Assembly (NCBI GenBank): GCA_018907035.1
Contig: JACCIC010000219.1
Coordinates: forward strand, 372,001 to 436,000
Length of the DNA stretch: 64,000 nt
Origin: Sycobia sp. Sy_11
Lineage: Eukaryota > Arthropoda > Insecta > Hymenoptera > Epichrysomallidae
Direction: 5' to 3'
A program made the position numbers and the translations under genes. A model generated the notes under the pieces. The model searched no databases, was not told the DNA's origin, and saw only the letters and a list, made by a program, of their open reading frames with translations. Position 1 is the first letter of the stretch, and each line of letters opens with the position of its first letter. Shown piece by piece: positions 24,691 to 35,205 of this stretch.

Positions 24691-24995
24691 AAAGGACACA
24701 GATAAAAGATCAAATCACAGATGCCTTGTTTAAGTTTGTATGGACTGTTCCATTAGAGATAAACACTAGTAAAGATATTGCATCAGCTTTTAATACTATA
24801 CTTAAGCATATTAAAAACGTATATTAAAAAATGTGCATGCAGATATAGGCAAAGAGTTTTTGTAGAATTTTAAAAGGTAATGAGAAAAACCAAAATTAAT
24901 CTATACTCAATATACTATATTAACCTAAAAGCATCTATTTTCGCGGGTTTCAATTTAAATCTTACTTTGAAAGAAAAAATGTCAATAGTGTTTAG
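24690..24995 (+). pseudogene. Transposon-derived integrase remnant (F54H12.3-like)
   Basis: Broken frames give FVWTVPLEINTSKDIASAFN near 24735-24795. NVHADIGKEF follows near 24825, then KTKINLYS and KASIFAGFNLNLTLKEKM near 24890-24978. The order resembles the core of an rve-type integrase of the group annotated in many insects as transposon-derived F54H12.3-like: a Trp/Val-Pro-Leu strand, a D-x-GKEF motif with the second catalytic Asp, and a KASI.ER.N.TLK-type motif carrying the Glu. Here the Glu-containing segment is changed. At least two frame breaks occur. Polinton-type integrases look similar. Confidence 0.5.
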
Positions 24996-26280
24996 TCTTT
25001 AGAATTTATAAGTGAATTTATATCTTACCGATATTAATTATTGCTGTTAAGCCAAAAAATGATAGTCGACAAGGGAGTCGGAAATTTTAACATTATTTGG
25101 CAGAGTAAAAATAACGAAGAAAAAAAGTTACAGGAGATAAGGTTTCTGTCAAGTTGCTTGGATCAAAAAGTTCTAATAACAGTTGGACTTATAAGGAGGG
25201 TTTATAACTGTTGTGATTACAAATGTATAATATAATAATATTTTTTATAAGCTAATTAGTTTTGTATAATTTTGTTAATGAGGCTTAATAAATAAATACA
25301 TCTGGATTGAACATAAAACATGTTATTTTACATCTGCAATTTAGGCTGTTATAAATTCAAAATTATTTTTATCCAAAGATTTAATAAATAACTCGTATGT
25401 ATTCTACTTTATAAAAGGTAACCATATATATATGGTCTTTTTCAAATGGTTCGAGACATTTAAAAAGGATAACAATATATTATTTTTGCAAAATTTCTTT
25501 ATTTATTTCAGAATAATCCATTTCTGAATCAATGCAAAGTTTAGTGTGTTAGAACAGCATGTTAAATGATTTTTTCATTCGATGTTATCGATGTCCCGGT
25601 AATCTGTAACGCTTTTCTTTCATAGCCAAATGTAATTTATTAAGTAGTATTAGTCACAAGGTGCTATATAAGAAGCTGCTATATCAATGTGAATACACTG
25701 AGTTATTAGCCATCAGCATGCCGGTTTTGATAAAAAATCAGTCATCAATGTGGATCTCAGTCAAATTGTAGGGGGCAAAACGTGAACAAACCTTTCGGAA
25801 GCCGAAATTCTCGGTCAAAATGCAATAAATCGATGCAGTTGATAATTTTATGTACAATTTCATTTAAAGTTACTTCTCAATGTTTTTGTGTTTTTATGTT
25901 CCAAACTTTTTATTTACCGCTCAGGGCTTTCTGTTTATTCAGGGCTTTCCTGCTGCCTTTGAAATATAAAAACCACATTAAATTAATTGTTGTACGAAAT
26001 TTAAAATCACTACCATAAACTTGTTTTATCATGTGATGTGTGTCGGTAAACTTTTAGCCGAGTTTAAAACAAAACTTGATATTAGCTATTTGCCCAATGT
26101 TCATTTGCTGACTAACAAGCAAAACAACTGTCACTTGAGGGGCAATAACGTCACTTCTATTCATCCAAATGCGATGACATTTCGGCACAGCAGATATCCC
26201 TTTTGAACGTACACGATCACAAGTAGGTGGGTTGAACTGCTATTTCAAAAGTCTGGGTACAGATAAACAGACCTTCTACA
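24996..26280. other. No confirmed gene
   Basis: Open frames at 25041-25235, 25782-26018 and 26021-26206 on the + strand show no conserved motif. The first may be the 3' end of the integrase-bearing element just upstream. No RNA genes or TIRs were recognised. Confidence 0.4.
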
Positions 26281-26345
26281 CAGGCACGCACACACGCACG
26301 CGCACACGCACACACACACGCACACACACACACAGACAGACACAC
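26281..26345. repeat. CA/CG-rich microsatellite
   Basis: Imperfect (CACACG)n and (CA)n run. It ends ten bases before the left TIR of a mariner element. Confidence 0.8.
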
Positions 26346-26354
26346 ATATGTATA

Positions 26355-27304
26355 CAAAGTCAGACAATTAAGTAATGCGGCCAATTTTATTTCTCAGCCT
26401 GTGGTGACATTACGAACCTTTAACTCCGTCACCGTAATAGTAGATCCCTACTCTCTCGATTGAGATCTTGATGACCCTTATACGATCATTCTTCGCCAGC
26501 TATTTAGTATTTTTTAGCAACGCGTGAGTAGTACATTTCACGACAGTGAGACAGAGGAATTTAGAGCAACAAATACGCGATAAAATTTTTTACGAAAATC
26601 AAAAAGTGCTTAAAGTGTATGGTAGAGATGCTCTGAGTCGTAGTTAGATGCTTCGATGTTCTTCCGGTAGCATAAAAGTGCGAGCGTCAAAGCCGAGGCG
26701 TGGAGCGGAAGGCTAGTTCAAGTGCGAACCTACGCGAATGCGCAGCGCGTCCACGCCTTTGCTCGTCAAGACCGGCAAGTAACCATTCGAATGTCGGCTG
26801 ACGAGCTGAATATTAACCGGGAAACAGTTAGAAAGATTTTAAACGAAGATTTCACTATGAACAAGCTGTGCGCGAAGATGGTACCGAAGAACCTCTCAGA
26901 TGAGCAAAAAGCCCATCAACTGAACATCGATCAAGATTGTCTCGATGAATGTTGGTTTTTTCGATGTCACCACGAAACTAAGCGACAAAGCCAGCAGTGC
27001 CTGTCGCATGAAGCACCAAGGCGAAAAACAGCAAGGATGAGCAAGTACAAAGTAAAAACCCATTTGAAAAAATTCGTCAAAATTCGACATTTTGACATCG
27101 TTGAAGACATCCAAGAATCTGTGACGAGGGTACTCAGATAGGTCCCATAAGAATTGTTTACAAAATAGGAAAACTCGCTGGAATAAGTGTATAGATGTGG
27201 GAGAGGACTACTTTAAAGGAGATCACAGCGATGTACCGTAATTTTTAAATATACTCGATTTTTGAATTTTGACGCATTACTTGTCGCATTATATTGTCTG
27301 ATCT

Positions 27305-27306
<2 letters not shown>
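26355..27306 (+). mobile_element. Internally deleted mariner, 952 bp
   Basis: Left TIR starts at 26355 and right TIR ends at 27306. Both contain CAGACAAT(T)A and AATGCG, and TA lies on each side (26353-26354 and 27307-27308). Inside are remains of a transposase: YGRDALSRS near 26620, ADELNINRETVRKILNEDF at about 26799-26855, LCAKMVPKNLSDEQ near 26865, then an abrupt jump to ETKRQSQ near 26970 and RMSKYKVKT near 27035. The C-terminus follows out of frame at 27060-27220. The segments with the catalytic Asp residues are missing, so the copy is non-autonomous. The same TIR and 3' end recur at 43111-43290. Confidence 0.85.

Positions 27307-27350
<44 letters not shown>
27307..27350. repeat. (TA)n microsatellite
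   Basis: A pure TA run of about 22 units abutting the right mariner TIR. TA target preference may explain the insertion beside it. Confidence 0.9.
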
Positions 27351-27354
<4 letters not shown>

Positions 27355-27499
27355 CTGGCATTCATATGCGATGTAATCGTGTTATTGAAACGATTTCTCG
27401 TTTTCGGTTACTGGACCCATACCTAGATCTCTACAATACTATCCATCACCAGTAAGTGGATCATTAGTCTACATGTTTGAACGGGTGAACTGGCTCACT

Positions 27500-27534
27500 C
27501 ATCCGCTCTCTCTCTTTCTTTCTCTCTCTATTTC

Positions 27535-27573
<39 letters not shown>

Positions 27574-27575
27574 CT
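27500..27575. repeat. (CT)n microsatellite
   Basis: Imperfect, then pure TCTC repeat. Confidence 0.9.
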
Positions 27576-28156
27576 CGCGTACACATGGGTGGATGTCACA
27601 ATATGCGCCCTTCTCCCTATCACTCTAAGTCATAAAGTATAGATGACTTTCTTAGACCTGGAAATGCATATATGAACGATAAGTTTACCAATGCTATATA
27701 CCAGCAAAAAAGAAACAGATTATATTCTTGTTTATCTGTCCCACACGTTTGTAACGGCGGCTTTCAATAGTATCTTGTTTTATAAGATATCAGAGTCCTG
27801 AATTTATAAGATATAGAAAGAATTTATAAGAATAGAAATTAAGATTTCTCCAATTTCTTGTAGAAATATATACACAATAGCTCTGCTATTTTCTGTATCT
27901 CCTAATAAATCGAAACGCAAATAAAAAAAATATCATTTGCATTAAGTGGAGTATAATCATTGTTCACGGTTACACATGTCTGCGTAACGAACACTGTCCC
28001 ACATGTTTCGTATTCGAATATCTGTTTCTTATACTGTACCACAGATGCACGACTTTTTTTATTTCCTTTTTCCTCGGCTAGATATTTATACTGGTGAACT
28101 AAATTTGCCCACCAGTGAAGAAATTTCAAAAATCGAACTCAAATAGAATATACAAG
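27576..28156. other. No gene recognised
   Basis: AT-rich. A minus-strand frame at 27902-28129 (75 residues) has no family signature. Confidence 0.4.
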
Positions 28157-28380
28157 CTTGAAAAGTTGGAGTACTATAATAAATCTTCAATCAGACAAGA
28201 GTGGTGGGGACAGCCAGATTGCACTTTACTGTCATAAATTTTTTTTCATCTAATATTTTATTTTCCGATTAGTCTACGGCGGTGATTTTACACAAGGGCA
28301 ATCTGACTGTCATTAAAATTTTTAATTTTTATTTTTTATTTTTTGTATATTGATGTATTAATATTAATATAAATTATATA
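28157..28380 (+). repeat. Dispersed repeat family, copy B
   Basis: The copy begins with GAAAAGTTGGA, contains GGTGGGGACAGCCAGATTGCAC, the ATTAGTCTA core and GGGCAATCTGACTGTCATTA, and ends in an AT-rich tail with TATATTGATGTA. The two internal AATCTG/CAGATT motifs are inverted relative to each other, so the core of roughly 105 bp could be a MITE-like unit. It matches copies A and C closely by eye. Confidence 0.7.
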
Positions 28381-28428
28381 AAGTGAATGAAAAATAAACA
28401 AGTTGACTTTGTAAAGAAAAAGTGCTTA

Positions 28429-29105
28429 CACAGTGTGTCCCAAAAGATGTAAGACTACCGGTATAAAATCCGTACTACTTGCGCCATCTTCACGAAGCTT
28501 TGGCCACTAGCTACAACAACCTTCCTCTGCATTAATAGTCTACCTCAATATAATAGATTCAAGTTGATCAGATTACATACAGTTGTTTCGTAGCAGTAGG
28601 CGTGAGAATATCAATGTGGTCGCTTCCATTATATAAGATAAATAAAAATATCTAACAATGTGTTCCGAAGCTTGTAAAAGTGCAACGAAAACGAAGGAAA
28701 TGTTAAAAGTGGCTTATGGTGAATGCGTTATGTCTCCTGCTACTATTTTTCAGTGTGAATCTTTATGCGGTAGGTAGAGAGTCGATTGAAGACGACGAAA
28801 GGAGCGGGCGGCCATGAGTTTGAAAGAGTGAAAATAACATCGACAAAGTCGAAGTTACATTAAAGGACAACCATAACTCTAGTTGTAGATGGATTGAAAA
28901 ACTTGCTGGAATATCAAAATTCGCTGTACAACGTATTATAACAAACGAATTGGAAAAAGAACGTGTGAGGGCATTTTGTTCCACACATGTAACTGCCAAA
29001 CAGCGAGAGAAACGAGTTTCGTATGTACATAACATGGTAGAAATGATTGAAACGCAGCCAAATATTCTTGAAACTATTATTATGGTTAAAAATTGGTGAA
29101 AGCTT
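28429..29105 (+). mobile_element. Mariner element fragment, 5' half
   Basis: A TIR-like end (CAGTGTGTCCCAAAAG) follows a TA at 28427-28428. Decayed transposase frames follow: SATKTKEMLKVAYGECVMSPA near 28675-28740 (first helix-turn-helix), RESIEDDERSGRP near 28775-28812, NIDKVEVTLKDNHNSS near 28840 and IEKLAGISKFAVQRII near 28895-28940. A segment corresponding to the region before the first catalytic Asp comes last. The catalytic core and the right TIR are absent, so the copy is 3'-truncated. The lineage differs from the 31.6-kb family. Confidence 0.75.
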
Positions 29106-30340
29106 CTTTGTTTCGAAGAAAACAGAGTTTATTTAATACTAAATAATTGCCTGTACATTAATTACTTCATTTAAATAAATGGATCTTCAAATATTCAATG
29201 AATTTCTCATTCATTATATCATTTAATTCAATAAATTTTTTCTTATTCTCAGTAAACTTTTTTAAATGAAACAAGGATGAATTTTCTGTACATATTACAT
29301 ACTACACTCTAAAATAAAATAAATATGTTGTTAATTATCACTATTTCTATGATCCATTTGTCTAGCACATCCATTTTGTGTGTTATCTTACTGCACTGTA
29401 CTAGATATATTAATGATCATATACATAATAATATAAATTTTATATTTTAAATCATAGGAAAGATAATTAACAATTTTTTTAAAAAAGTTAATGTAATTTA
29501 ATTACAAAATTAGTTTAAAAAAGAAAAATTCGGGATAAATATAGGCTTTGTTATATTTAATTATTATAATAAAGTTGTTATTTAAAAAATCAATAAATGA
29601 TATGTATAAGTGATATGGTATTCAAGTAGTTTTCAAAATATATGCTTCCCTAGTTTGGCGTTTCTTTCAGTAGTACGAGCTCGAAACTCACCAGCTGAAA
29701 ACGGATCCGATTGTTAATTACGTTCTGTTCTCTATTGTTTACTTTCAAAAGGGTGAAACGGCAATCGGATTTATAATGAATTAGTGACTAATTATTGTGA
29801 CTATGATTGTGCAGAAATGATACATTCTGAATACCAAACTCACTGAGCTTTAATTTATAATAATGTCGAAGAAGCGTGCTTACAAAAAAGTTTGTGCAAG
29901 ATAGTTTCCTCATGTGTTTTCCGACTTCACGGCCCTCAAAAGCATTTTGAAATGTTTATAGCAGAAGGCAATGGTCATTATACGCTTCTTCTGACAGGAG
30001 TTATAACGAATGTGCATTGACCATACAAATTTCGAAATGAAGCATCAAATGATAAAATTGAAAAAATTGTTAAATCTTGGTTCCAAAAAGAGATCAGTTT
30101 CTAAAGAATTGCAGTTACCGACATTACAGTTACTCTACATTTTTTTGTTAACATGTATAATTATTAGATTTCTGTAATTTTTTTGAATATAATATTATTA
30201 TTTACTAAGCTTTATATTATGATCTCTTAGTTAGATTTATTAGCTACGTTTTGGTCTATTATTCAAACTTAATTTACGTATATTATGGAGTGCATAACTA
30301 TTAAGATTACAACATTATTATAATATTGATATGATAAACT
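29106..30340. other. AT-rich stretch, possible small mariner 3' remnant
   Basis: Mostly featureless AT-rich DNA. Around 29915-30110 short frames (FSDFTALKSIL, then RNEASNDKIEKIVKSWFQKEISF) faintly resemble the C-terminal end of a mariner transposase. That reading is weak and I would not rely on it. Confidence 0.3.
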
Positions 30341-31540
30341 TGTAACATTCCGTCTCCTTCCGTCTTATTTTTTCAGGTTTTAGTTTTTATTTTTTATAGA
30401 GGGTATTTGTGAGGTTTAGGGTACGTGATTTGGAGGGAGCAACGTATCAGGACAGGTTTTCGGATGAAGAACTTGAGACTCGTTTCAATAAATAACAAAA
30501 TAAATGTATTGTCTTTATAAATTATACAAAAAAAAATAATAACAATAATAAATCTTATTTTATTGGGATCTCGCTATAGATATCCTGAAACAAAAAATAA
30601 TGATTCGCAAATTAATTACTCGCGCCTTTAATTGATTTTATATTATGTCTATTAGTTATTTAGATTATCTAAATTTCCACGAATTCACATGGCCTTGACC
30701 CAGTAATTTTCTCGCTTTATTTACTATATTTACTTAAGCGGTTCCTCTTTCTATTTCTTATATTTACATAAGCGGCACGTCTATTTACCCGGAGTTTCTT
30801 CTGCACTATCGCAATAAATCTTTTTCTCTCTTTTATATCGCGCTAAGGTGCGTCTTAGCCGGTGAAGTAAAAGGGTTCGGTGTTTTACTTAGGAATAAGC
30901 GTATATTATTCCTTAGCAAGAATTATTATGACTTGCAATATTCCTTATTATGACTTACAAATTTTCGGTCACCGGTCGGTCTGCTATTAATCCAAGGTGC
31001 GCCTCGTGATTAATATCCGTCTGGTAGTTTAATTCGACGAAAAGGAGCGCCTTTTCCCCGAATGAAATTAAATCGATTATAATTTTGTCTCTCGGCGGCT
31101 TTCTGGATTATTTTCTAGGTGAAAAAAAATTACTTTTTCAGAAGTCAGGAACGCCCGTTCTTCTGGGTCGGTAATCTTTTTTTTACTCTTTCTTACGTGT
31201 AAAGGTGCTTTCCTTTGGCCTGGTGAAAGAGTTTTCACCCAGGAAATACAGAATTTGTCGGTCGGTAGATGACAGTTCCCTTCGTCACTCGAGAGGTATC
31301 CATCCTCGACGAGTGCCGAAAACGAACCGTTGTCTTGGCAAAATTTAACGCACTTTTATACATGGTAAAAGTACGTTAACAAAAATCTGATTGGCTAGCG
31401 TTTGTTTTAAAATAAGGTAATATTATTTCTATTGGATAAACTAATATACGATTAATTTATTCTATCTATTCAACTTTATTTATTATTTTCCTCTTGACCG
31501 CTGTCATGCCTATTTATTGATTGTTACATATTCTGTAACA
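30341..31540 (+). repeat. LTR-like segment with hairpin array
   Basis: The segment starts TGTAACATTCC and ends TTCTGTAACA, giving LTR-like TG...CA ends 1200 bp apart, but no clear target-site duplication is visible. Its second half is packed with inverted repeats. Stems include 30842/30854 (6 bp), 30865/30883 (8 bp), 30888/30906 (10 of 11), 30985/31008 (8 bp), 31028/31066 (7 bp), 31185/31225 (8 bp) and 31345/31366 (13 pairs around one mismatch). Several loops carry AAGGTGCGCCT or AAGGAGCGCCTTTT. Part of it matches the reverse complement of 3737-4200. It may be a solo LTR of an unidentified retrotransposon. Confidence 0.5.
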
Positions 31541-31593
31541 GTCAAAGTGCGCCTTATCCTGTTTACAAAATTTATAACTCTTAATAAAATCTA

Positions 31594-32880
31594 TTAGGAG
31601 TGTGCATAAGTCTTTCCCGTTTCTTGTAAGAGATGGCGCCCCCAATACTGTGCGAGTATTCAATGATTACATATGTCATAATCAAAGCTTATTCATATGT
31701 CAATAATTCCATACTAACACATTAGTTAAAATTTTTTCGCATCATAAATTTTTGATATCGTGAAAATGTCGAAATTTGAGCCGAGTCGACGTCATTTGCG
31801 GGAAGTTTCACTTTATTGGTTCAATTTGAAGAAATCTGCTGCCGAGACGCATCGATTGCTTCAGGAGGCTTATGGAGAAGGTTGTGTCGATGATTCAAGT
31901 GTTCGCGGATGGTTTCGACGTTTCAAAAGCGGTGATTTCGACGTGGAAGACAAGGAGCGTTCCGGGCGGCCGCAAATCTTTGAAAATCGAGAATTGACGA
32001 CTTTGCTTGATGAAGATTCTTGTCAAACGCAAGAAGAACTTGCTGAAGCATTGGGAGTTGACCGAACAACCATTTTCAAGCGTTTGAAAGCCATGGGAAT
32101 GATCCAAAAGCAAGGAAATTGGGTGCCGTACGAACTGAAGCTGAGAGACGTCGAACGGCGTTTTTTCACTTGCGAACAGCTGCTTCAGCGACATAAAAGA
32201 AAGGGTTTTCTGCATCGTATCGTGACTGGCGATGAAAAGTGGATACGTTACGATAATCCGAAGCGAAGAAAATCATGGGGACTACCCGGCCATGCATCAT
32301 CATCGACGGCCAAGCCAAATATTCATGGCGTCAAGCTCATGCTCTGTATATGGTGGGACCAGCTGGGTGTGGTTTACTATGAGCTTCTGAAACCGAATGA
32401 AAGGATCACAGGCGAGGTCTATCGACGACAATTGATGCGTTTGAGCCGCGCACTGCGAGAAAAACGGCCACAATACTCCGACAGGCACGACAAAGTTATT
32501 TTGCAACATGACAATGCTCGCCCACATGTTGCACCGCCGGTGAAAACATACTTAGAAACGCGCAAATGGGAAGTCCTACCCCACCCGCCGTATAGTCCAG
32601 ACGTTGCTCCGTCTGATTACCATCTCTTCAGATCGATGACGCATGGCCTGGCTGACCAGCACTTCCATTCCTACGAGGAAGCCAAAAAATGGGTGGATGA
32701 CAGGATAGAGGCCAAACCGGTCGAATTTTTTCGCAACGGGATTCGTATGTTGCCAGAAAGATGGGAAAAAGTTGTAGCTAGCGATGGCCAATACTTTCAA
32801 TAATTCATTTGTAACCATTTTTTCACAATAAAGGCTCAAAATTTGAAAAAAAAACGGGAAAGACTTATTCACATACCTGA
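31594..32880 (+). mobile_element. TIR-bounded mariner with intact transposase
   Basis: Left TIR begins at 31594 and right TIR ends at 32880. The ends share AATAAGTCTTTCCCGTTT (with small differences in the outer 12 bases), and TA flanks both (31592-31593 and 32881-32882). At 1287 bp the element has the normal mariner length. It contains one uninterrupted transposase gene, and the 3' TIR is preceded by an AATAAA signal near 32827. It is the only element in the window that looks capable of autonomy. Inverted (35.2 kb) and fragmentary (48.4 kb) relatives are close in sequence, suggesting fairly recent activity. Confidence 0.95.
31766..32803 (+). CDS. Mariner transposase, intact, 345 aa
   Basis: A DDE/D-type transposase that binds the element's TIRs, excises it and inserts it at TA. 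The ATG at 31766 is chosen because the in-frame codon six bases upstream is GTG; this gives MSKFEPSRRH as the start. Features in order: helix-turn-helix at about residues 5-50, linker GRP at 67-69, second helix-turn-helix at 87-110, WVPYEL at 119-124, and the catalytic triad D156 (TGDEKW), D249 (QHDNARPH) and D284 (PSDYH). YSPDVAPSDYH is at 276-286. The spacing of the last two Asp residues is exactly 34, and length and triad positions equal those known for the Mos1 transposase. No stops or frameshifts. Activity itself is inference. Confidence 0.95.
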   Translation: MSKFEPSRRHLREVSLYWFNLKKSAAETHRLLQEAYGEGCVDDSSVRGWFRRFKSGDFDVEDKERSGRPQIFENRELTTLLDEDSCQTQEELAEALGVDRTTIFKRLKAMGMIQKQGNWVPYELKLRDVERRFFTCEQLLQRHKRKGFLHRIVTGDEKWIRYDNPKRRKSWGLPGHASSSTAKPNIHGVKLMLCIWWDQLGVVYYELLKPNERITGEVYRRQLMRLSRALREKRPQYSDRHDKVILQHDNARPHVAPPVKTYLETRKWEVLPHPPYSPDVAPSDYHLFRSMTHGLADQHFHSYEEAKKWVDDRIEAKPVEFFRNGIRMLPERWEKVVASDGQYFQ

Positions 32881-33053
32881 TAGTATAATCGGTTTTTATT
32901 AGATAATATTAAACCTAATCTATTTTGCTTTTTTCGCGTTACAAACTAAACTAAATTTATTGATTTAATCATTAATATTATTTTATTTTAATTTATGGTA
33001 CACGTATGCATTTATAATTTTAAAAAAACTATACAAATTATTCATATGTTTTA

Positions 33054-33540
33054 TTCTTGGGTGTTCAAATAAGTTTCCGCCGTTTTTTTATAAAGAAAGA
33101 AGAATTTAGTTTAAAAAAAAGGTAAAAATAATGTAATAGAAATGCTTTGCGATTTTGCCTTTTGAGCAATTGTTCGCAAGCGAATAAGCGAGGCTCGACG
33201 TCTCTTAGTTTCAGTTCGTAAGGAACCCAATTTCCTTGTTTTTGGACCGTTCTTAGGGTTTTGAGACGTTGTGAAATAACTTGCTGAGTCACTCCTAATT
33301 CTTCTGCAAGTTCTTCTTGCGTTTGTCACGGATATTCCTCCAGTAAAGCTTCCAATTCTGTGTCACTATACACTTTGGGCCTTCCACTGCGTGTTTTGTC
33401 CTCTTTAAATTTCTGAAACCACTCCCGAAAACTTCTCCCACTCAAATCATCATATGGTTCCATGAGTAGCCAATGTGCTTCAGCTGCAGAGTGCTTTAAA
33501 TGAAAGAAGTAAATTAACAATTCCCGCAAATGAACGCTAT
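33054..33540 (-). pseudogene. Deleted mariner: TIR plus N-terminal transposase part
   Basis: A TIR-like end (GTTCAAATAAGTTTCCGCCG) lies at about 33066 after a TA at 33052-33053. Beyond it, on the minus strand, are the N-terminal half of a transposase: LRELLIYFFHLKHSAAEAH-like start near 33529, RSGRPKVY near 33380, LEALLEEYP then a break, ELAEELGV near 33300, QKQGNWVPYEL near 33235 and CEQLLKRQ near 33170. The catalytic half is absent. The sequence is closest to the copy at 54.6-55.7 kb, which has the same TIR type. The start region and the left end are truncated. Confidence 0.8.
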
Positions 33541-33986
33541 AATTTCTATCTTTTTCTAATTTTTTCTTTCTTCTCTTTTTTTTTAATTTATAATTTTTCT
33601 AATATAACTTATAATTATAATTATAAATAATTATTGTATATTTATATAATTAAGTGTACATATATAACATATGTGGTTATATCTACATATTCTGTACTTA
33701 TCTGATTGTATCTATTATACTTTATTTTTCTCTACTTTTTATTAACTTTATATTAATTATTATAATTAAGATTTTAGATTATATAAGTATCTTCAGTACT
33801 CGTATATTACATTTTATATATAACTTAACTTGGCTTGTTAATATATAATCTATTATAAATTCTATTATTTTTTCTCTTCCATTATATTTATATATTTTGT
33901 AAAATTGTATATAACTAAGATCTTTATTGTACGGACATGCATATATTGTTACTACTATGTATTTTATATTTATATCATATTGTATT
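33541..33986. other. AT-rich spacer
   Basis: Extremely AT-rich. The open frame at 33654-33848 is hydrophobic only because of base composition. No gene is supported. Confidence 0.5.
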
Positions 33987-33988
33987 TA

Positions 33989-34857
33989 CAGTCCGTTAAG
34001 TAAGAGCGTGGTCGTGTTAATCAAACGATGATGCACTTCGGTCAATAATGTATCTAGTCATGACCGGCGTCCATAATTGCCTGGCATCTCCGAGACATGC
34101 TTTTTATTAATTTGACGGTGTATTTTAGTGACAACGATCTCAAGATGCAACGAATTTGGTAAGACAACTGCTTCAAAGTGTGTGTTCATTTTTTCTGATG
34201 AACTATGGTTTGGCATTCTCGACATTTAGGTTGTTAATAACGAGATACAAAATGCCGAATCCCTGCTTTGAGAAACATCCCCAAAGATGCACGTTTATTC
34301 CGTGTTTTACACTCCACTGAACAAGCCTATTAGTATAAGTTGACGAGCCTCGTGTGAGGACATAACGTGCTCATATAGAACATTCATCATTCTCTATCAA
34401 TATTCTCTTGCGCCCAAGCGAGTCGCTTTGTCACATGTTTCTCAGTCAACAGAGGCTTCTTCATTGTGTTGTGCCACGAGTACGAAGATGAGTTTGAACG
34501 GTTTTGTAGGACATATCTAAACCTTTTTGCATTCATTTTTCTTATTCTTGCCGCAGTGTTAAAGCAGGATTCCGCGAAAACAGATTCAGTATTCTTTCTT
34601 CATCTTTTTTGTCCACTTTTCTTATCGAGCTACGTTCTGATAAATCATCTACGTTTTTAGCGACTGAAGCTTTTAGCCTCGTAGTGCGACGCGTACTTAG
34701 TGCATGTTTCTCTTTTAAAAGATCAACGACAACTGAATCTTTCTTGATTATGCATCAAGAAAAAAGTTTCTCTTTATCGGCTCGCGAAGAGCTCTTCGAA
34801 TTAGAGCGAAATCTTTCATTACCTGTCAGTAAAATCGATCACGCTCTTAATTGTCTA
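33989..34857 (-). mobile_element. Tc1-like element, decayed
   Basis: The left end at 33989 (CAGTCCGTTAAGTAAGAGCG, after TA) and the right end near 34857 (GATCACGCTCTTAATTGTC) are inverted relative to each other with several mismatches. Minus-strand frames give RNPALTLRQ near 34570, KKPLLTEKHVTKRLAWAQEN near 34462-34403 and NVLYEHVMSS near 34385. VQWSVKHGINVHLWGCFSKQ follows near 34325-34265. That order matches the Tc1 transposase region between the second helix-turn-helix and the second catalytic Asp. The element is short for Tc1 (about 0.87 kb against 1.3-1.6 kb) and has multiple frame breaks. Confidence 0.7.
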
Positions 34858-35203
34858 TATACTAATTATCTATAATTCGGTGTATTTTCTGTATTTAAAA
34901 TATCCCAATGATAAAATTTTGCCTAAAAAGAGCCTTAATTCTATCATCTGTACAGAAAAAGCTCAAAAACTTTTACCACGTTTCCTTGAAAAGCCATTAA
35001 GTTTGGCATCCGTGTCACTTTTTTTTCTTCATCTTTGTTGCATCTATTATAAGGAAAGTCGAAACAGAGAAAAAAAACGAAGGAAAAACTGTGCAACGAC
35101 TGAACTCTATGCAGGTGTTCCAACAATTTCGTCTGTTTTTTTATACATTTCGCTCTCGAATAAATAACTCCGAACAGGAGGAGACGCTGCTTTTCGTGTA
35201 AAC
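34858..35203. other. No gene recognised
   Basis: A + strand frame (34880-35167) with no conserved motif. The stretch separates the Tc1-like remnant from an inverted mariner. Confidence 0.4.
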
Positions 35204-35205
35204 TA

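Noticed and set aside
27307..27350. Possible replication origin or scaffold-attachment site in the TA run
   Set aside because: A simple (TA)n microsatellite; nothing else in the sequence supports such a role.
31760..31765. Upstream start two codons before the mariner ATG
   Set aside because: That codon is GTG; in an insect gene the ATG at 31766 is the likely start, and it gives the family's usual 345 residues.
31895..32215. Minus-strand open frames inside the intact mariner (also 32300-32527 and 32576-32872)
   Set aside because: Antisense shadows of the transposase, with no independent motif.
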